This document shows, in pieces, positions 5,565-8,506 of a stretch of DNA of 8,506 nucleotides. Source of the stretch: Desulfobacula sp. Its GTDB lineage: Bacteria > Desulfobacterota > Desulfobacteria > Desulfobacterales > Desulfobacteraceae. Every line of letters starts with the position of its first letter. The first letter of the stretch is position 1. The notes under the pieces were generated by a model. That model was given only the letters and a program-made list of their open reading frames with translations. It did no database searches and was not told the origin of the DNA. The translations under genes were made by a program, and so were the position numbers. Location of the stretch: positions 1-8,506 of the forward strand of contig JAQICW010000562.1 of assembly GCA_027858355.1 (NCBI GenBank), read 5' to 3'.

Positions 5565-6836
5565 TTGAAAAATATATATGATGAATTGACAAAAGATAAG
5601 AAGATTCTTTCCAATTTTTATATTCAGGGGTTGGGTCAATTCATGGGGCGGTTCCTTTTTTTTGTTTTTTTAATGGTTTCTGCCCGGGTTTTAGGTGCCC
5701 AGGAGTTTGGTGTTTTTTCTTTTTCCCTGAGTGTCTGCTATCTGTTTTATACGGTGATGAGTTTTGGATTGGATCATCTGGCAGTGAAATGGGTGGCAAG
5801 GCAAAATTTTGAAAGATTTTCCACCATTGCTTTAACAAATATAGGTACTACGTTTTTTGGCTTTTTTTTGATCTTTATTATTTCCTTCTTTTTTGACAGT
5901 CATATTTTCTTAACCCTGAATATTTTAGGGATCGGGTTTTGTTTTTTTTCTGTCAATACAATTATTTTCAGCTATTTCAGAGGCCTTGAAACAATGGGGC
6001 TTGAATCTTTCATTTTAGTGGGACAAAGGCTGATTCTGCTGTTAACAAGCTTTATATTCTTAGGGCTTTACAAGTCAGCACCTGCTATTTCCATTTCATT
6101 TTCATTGAGTCTTTGTATAGCATTCATCTGCATTGCAGGGATCATATCCAGAAAGAAAATAAACCTGTTCCAAAATAGCGGGCTTGCATTTAAAAAAGAA
6201 AAAATCGTCTCTGTTCTTAAAGAAGCTTTACCTTTGGCTCTTGTGAGCGGCCTGGGCATTATTTACTATAGAATTGATTCAATAATGATAGCCGGTTATC
6301 TGGAGATGAATGATGTAGGGATATACAGTGGAGCCTATATGGTCATTGAAGGGGTTATGTTGCTGGTCCGAGTCATTATGGCAGCCACATTTTCAAGATT
6401 ATCCCAATACGGCAATATGCCGGATATTAAATTTTATGAATTTTATAAAAAACTATTGGCCTTGTTGATCATTCTCTCTTTAATCCTTTGCCCAATTATG
6501 TATGTTGCTGGTGAATTTGTATTTGACCTGTTTCTGGGAAAAGAATACCAAAGCAGTATTGGTGTCTTTTATATCCTGTTGTTGTCGGTAATTGCTCTAT
6601 ATCCCGGAACCATGGTAACCCAGGTGCTGATCGCCATAGACAAGCAAAAAATCTATATGTATATTGCCCTGATTTGTACAATAGTTAATATTTTATTGAA
6701 CTTTATATTCATCCCTCAATTTGGTATCAAAGGTGCTGCCTGGGCCACGGTTATATCTGATATTATTTTAACTGTTTCCTGCATGACATATTTCTCGGTG
6801 TTTTTTAAGAAAAGGATAGTGCCCAAATGCGCATAG
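5565..6836 (+). CDS. Wzx-type polysaccharide flippase (MATE-like/MVF superfamily membrane protein)
   Basis: This integral inner-membrane protein should flip lipid-linked repeat units to the periplasmic side. From the proposed TTG start it has 423 residues, close to the family norm, with about 12 hydrophobic segments separated by short charged loops. The opening ILSNFYIQGLGQ followed by SARVLGAQEFGVFSFSLS is the usual RfbX/Wzx beginning. Further on, ALPLALVSGLGIIYYRIDSIMIAGYLEMNDVGIYSGAY is the characteristic middle region (LPLxxxxxxxxxxxxxDxxMIG-like, then VGxYxxAY). The frame is open further upstream to an ATG at 5430, but that stretch overlaps the methyltransferase and is not family-like. 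TTG 5565 is preferred, and ATG 5643 would cut into the first helix. No good ribosome binding site precedes TTG, so the exact start is uncertain. Its stop overlaps the next gene by 10 bases. Confidence 0.88.
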   Translation: MKNIYDELTKDKKILSNFYIQGLGQFMGRFLFFVFLMVSARVLGAQEFGVFSFSLSVCYLFYTVMSFGLDHLAVKWVARQNFERFSTIALTNIGTTFFGFFLIFIISFFFDSHIFLTLNILGIGFCFFSVNTIIFSYFRGLETMGLESFILVGQRLILLLTSFIFLGLYKSAPAISISFSLSLCIAFICIAGIISRKKINLFQNSGLAFKKEKIVSVLKEALPLALVSGLGIIYYRIDSIMIAGYLEMNDVGIYSGAYMVIEGVMLLVRVIMAATFSRLSQYGNMPDIKFYEFYKKLLALLIILSLILCPIMYVAGEFVFDLFLGKEYQSSIGVFYILLLSVIALYPGTMVTQVLIAIDKQKIYMYIALICTIVNILLNFIFIPQFGIKGAAWATVISDIILTVSCMTYFSVFFKKRIVPKCA

Positions 6837-7960
6837 GATTAAATCTTCTACACATGCATGATGGCATCGGAGGGGTCTGGAATTATGTTGAAAATTTAAT
6901 CTCTGCCTTAGGTGATCTGGACAAACAAAATACATATATTGTTTTTGTAACCCGTCAGAGTCAGTGCCTGGTTCCGGAGCAGGAAAATTTTCAAAAAATT
7001 CTAATCAATATTAATCCTAAAAAAGCATGGCATCGGATTCTGTATGAAAATACAATTCTTCACTATTATGTCTTGAAGCATAAAATTGATTGTTTTCATT
7101 GGTTTGCCAATATGGTGTCCCCGTTTTTATTGGTTCCAGGATTGGTAACGATCTATGATCTTCTCCCCTTGCGTAACCCTGGTTCTTATTCCAAAATTAA
7201 GCACTTGTACCTAAAAATAGTGCTGAATATCACAGCCAGAAAGGCAAAATCAATATTACCGATTTCAAATACCACTGCTTTGGATATTATCCAAATTTTA
7301 AAACCTAAAACAGACAAATTGCATGTTCTGCCAGTTATTATAAACGAGTCCTTCAAGCCTTCTCAAGGGGTTGAAATAAAAGAATTTAAAAATAAATATC
7401 AGCTGCCGGAAAAGTTTTGGCTGTATGTGGCAAATTTTTATCCCCATAAAAATCATATCCGTCTGATTAACGCTTATTCAGATTTAAAAAAACAAGGGCA
7501 AAATCCATGGCCTCTAGTTCTGAGAGGAGATTCAGGAACAGATACCGGGATAACAAAGGAATTGATCAAGGCCGAAATAAAAAAACTCAATTTAGATAAA
7601 GATGTGATTTGGTTGCCCCGTCTTGCTTATCATGAACTACCATTGCTATACTCTGGTGCTAGCGCTTTGATTTTTCCCTCTTTGTTTGAAGGTTGTGGGA
7701 TTCCTGTAATTGAGGCAATGGCGTGTGGATGCCCGGTTGCCGTGTCTGACATTGAGGTCGTCAGGGAATTTGCAGGTGAGGCAGCTTTCTTTTTCAATGG
7801 AAAAAATATTAATGATATTTGCGATGCCATGGCCAAGATTCAAATCGACCAGAATTTAAGGGGAAAATTGATAAAGCAAGGCATAACCAGATCCAGATTT
7901 TTCTCAGGAAAACAGGTGATTGAAAAACTATTGATGGCATATAAAGGTGCTGTTTCTTGA
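6827..7960 (+). CDS. Family 4 (GT-B fold) glycosyltransferase
   Basis: This 377-residue retaining glycosyltransferase should add a sugar from a nucleotide donor (plausibly a GDP-sugar, given gmd nearby) to the growing lipid-linked unit in the cytoplasm. The N-terminal acceptor domain starts with MRIGLNLLHMHDGIGGVWNY, with the glycine loop at residues 13-16. The donor domain begins near WLYVANFYPHKNH (198-210). It contains FPSLFEGCGIPVIEAMACG (283-301), where E288 and E296 form the family's E-x7-E pair. VAVSDIEVVREFAGEAA (304-320) completes the donor site. AAAGGA at 6811-6816 is 10 bases before the ATG, and the start overlaps the flippase stop by 10 bases, which suggests coupling. This is the last gene of the operon in the window. 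It resembles mannosyl- and rhamnosyltransferases of the WbpY/WbpZ/MtfB group, but the donor cannot be fixed. Confidence 0.92.
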   Translation: MRIGLNLLHMHDGIGGVWNYVENLISALGDLDKQNTYIVFVTRQSQCLVPEQENFQKILININPKKAWHRILYENTILHYYVLKHKIDCFHWFANMVSPFLLVPGLVTIYDLLPLRNPGSYSKIKHLYLKIVLNITARKAKSILPISNTTALDIIQILKPKTDKLHVLPVIINESFKPSQGVEIKEFKNKYQLPEKFWLYVANFYPHKNHIRLINAYSDLKKQGQNPWPLVLRGDSGTDTGITKELIKAEIKKLNLDKDVIWLPRLAYHELPLLYSGASALIFPSLFEGCGIPVIEAMACGCPVAVSDIEVVREFAGEAAFFFNGKNINDICDAMAKIQIDQNLRGKLIKQGITRSRFFSGKQVIEKLLMAYKGAVS

Positions 7961-8244
7961 CGGTCATATGGAGGGTCAGGGTTCAGGTCAGGGGTCAGCT
8001 TTCCTTCTCTGGATATTTGCCATAAGGTGAGCTCAGATCAGAACAATAATGTGGCAGGCGTGAGTTATGGCGGCATGGCACCATATAAAAGTGGTGAGGT
8101 ATAAGTTTTGGGTGGAGAAATATAAAAATGCAGGTGCTGCCATTTTCACAATTCATTGTTTCACAGGTTATTGAGAAGGGTCGGACATAGGAAGGCACGG
8201 ACTGGTGGTAGTATGGTGATTATTTCAAATTGTGTTTTTTAAGC
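7961..8244. other. Intergenic region after the operon
   Basis: No convincing gene or RNA is seen here. Short frames on both strands (for example minus 8198-7995, cysteine- and histidine-rich and low in typical protein features) look accidental. No clear hairpin followed by a T-run was found after the last glycosyltransferase. The left part holds the GGTCAGG repeats. The right part may be old mobile-element or gene debris. Confidence 0.45.
7974..7998 (+). repeat. GGTCAGG short direct-repeat cluster
   Basis: GGTCAGG occurs at 7974-7980 and 7986-7992, followed directly by GGTCAG at 7993-7998. All are in the same orientation, just after the last glycosyltransferase. Similar GGGGTCAGG strings often lie at the edges of small transposable or REP-like elements in proteobacteria, but no such element is recognisable here. 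Confidence 0.6.
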
Positions 8245-8481
8245 TTATTCCAGCTGCACACCATATCTTTTTAAGATGTCTTGTGTTGTAATTTTTTCAA
8301 GAGTACCGGTTGGTCTTAGAATATTTCGTCCACACAGGATAAAAACCTCATATGCATCAAAGATAGCATACCGGTCTTGATCAAAAAGGCTACCGACGTA
8401 AAGCGGGACAGTTTGAACCAGTTTATGAGAGTCATCCAGCAGGTAAGCCTCAGGAATAGGGCTTTCCAGAAGAGCCTTATT
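8245..8481 (-). pseudogene. Start-less minus-strand gene remnant (78 codons), unknown function
   Basis: Read on the minus strand, 8481 down to 8245 is an open frame that ends with a TAA stop (8247-8245). It reads like a real protein: acidic and hydrophobic residues alternate, with PIPEAYLLDDSHKLVQTVPL near the start, DQDRYAIFDAYEVFILCGRN in the middle and ITTQDILKRYGVQLE at the end. It contains no ATG or TTG codon and only one GTG, four codons before the stop. An in-frame TAG sits immediately upstream (8484-8482), so it cannot be an intact gene as given. In another frame the minus strand reads GHKPGHPVE then stop at 8479-8477, which could be the end of a different gene or the frame before a frameshift. 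I do not recognise the family. It is convergent with the sugar operon. Confidence 0.5.
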
Positions 8482-8506
8482 CTACTGGGTGTCCCGGCTT
8501 ATGTCC

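Noticed and set aside
7995..8198. Minus-strand 67-residue frame after the operon
   Set aside because: It is rich in Cys, His and Pro, has no clear ribosome binding site and no recognisable domain, and overlaps the GGTCAGG repeat region.
7961..8244. Rho-independent terminator after the last glycosyltransferase
   Set aside because: I looked for a GC-rich hairpin followed by a T-run and found none. The only T-run (8235-8240) has no stem before it.
1..8506. CRISPR array, tRNA, rRNA or a new defence system
   Set aside because: There are no regularly spaced repeats, no cloverleaf-like segment and no nuclease, helicase or toxin-like genes. The content is explained by a glycan locus and mobile-element debris.

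Overview
This window is the middle of a surface-polysaccharide (O-antigen, capsule or exopolysaccharide) biosynthesis locus from a Gram-negative-like bacterium. The genome is AT-rich, at about 32-40 % GC in most of the lines I counted by hand. The lineage cannot be fixed from the sequence. The gene style and spacing would suit a deltaproteobacterial (Desulfobacterota-like) or similar anaerobe, but that is a low-confidence inference.

Layout, left to right. Bases 2-769 hold most of an ISAzo13-type DDE transposase that runs off the left edge. Bases 770-948 are a gene-free junction with a short coding relic. From 949 to 7960 all genes lie on the + strand and are tightly packed, with gaps of 5-43 bases or overlaps of 4 and 10 bases, so they look like one operon. 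The order is a family 2 glycosyltransferase, an extended short-chain dehydrogenase (nucleotide-sugar epimerase/reductase type), a SAM methyltransferase, an 87-residue internally deleted methyltransferase, GDP-mannose 4,6-dehydratase (gmd), the intact sister of that deleted methyltransferase, a Wzx-type flippase, and a family 4 glycosyltransferase. Bases 7961-8244 are non-coding and contain a small GGTCAGG repeat cluster. Bases 8245-8481 on the minus strand carry an open stretch of 78 codons with no start codon, which looks like the 3' remnant of a gene.

How the genes work together (inference from families): Gmd makes GDP-4-keto-6-deoxy-D-mannose. A reductase or aminotransferase then completes a 6-deoxyhexose; it is either outside the window or is the SDR at 1727. 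The two glycosyltransferases add sugars to the lipid-linked repeat unit, the methyltransferases decorate it, and the flippase moves it across the inner membrane. No initiating transferase, polymerase (Wzy), ligase or chain-length regulator is visible, so the locus continues beyond the window.

The most unusual thing here is the pair of homologous methyltransferases bracketing gmd. The first copy has lost exactly the segment equivalent to 459 bp (153 codons, in frame) that lies between two GGTGTT direct repeats in the intact copy. I found no CRISPR array, RNA gene or clearly undescribed system.
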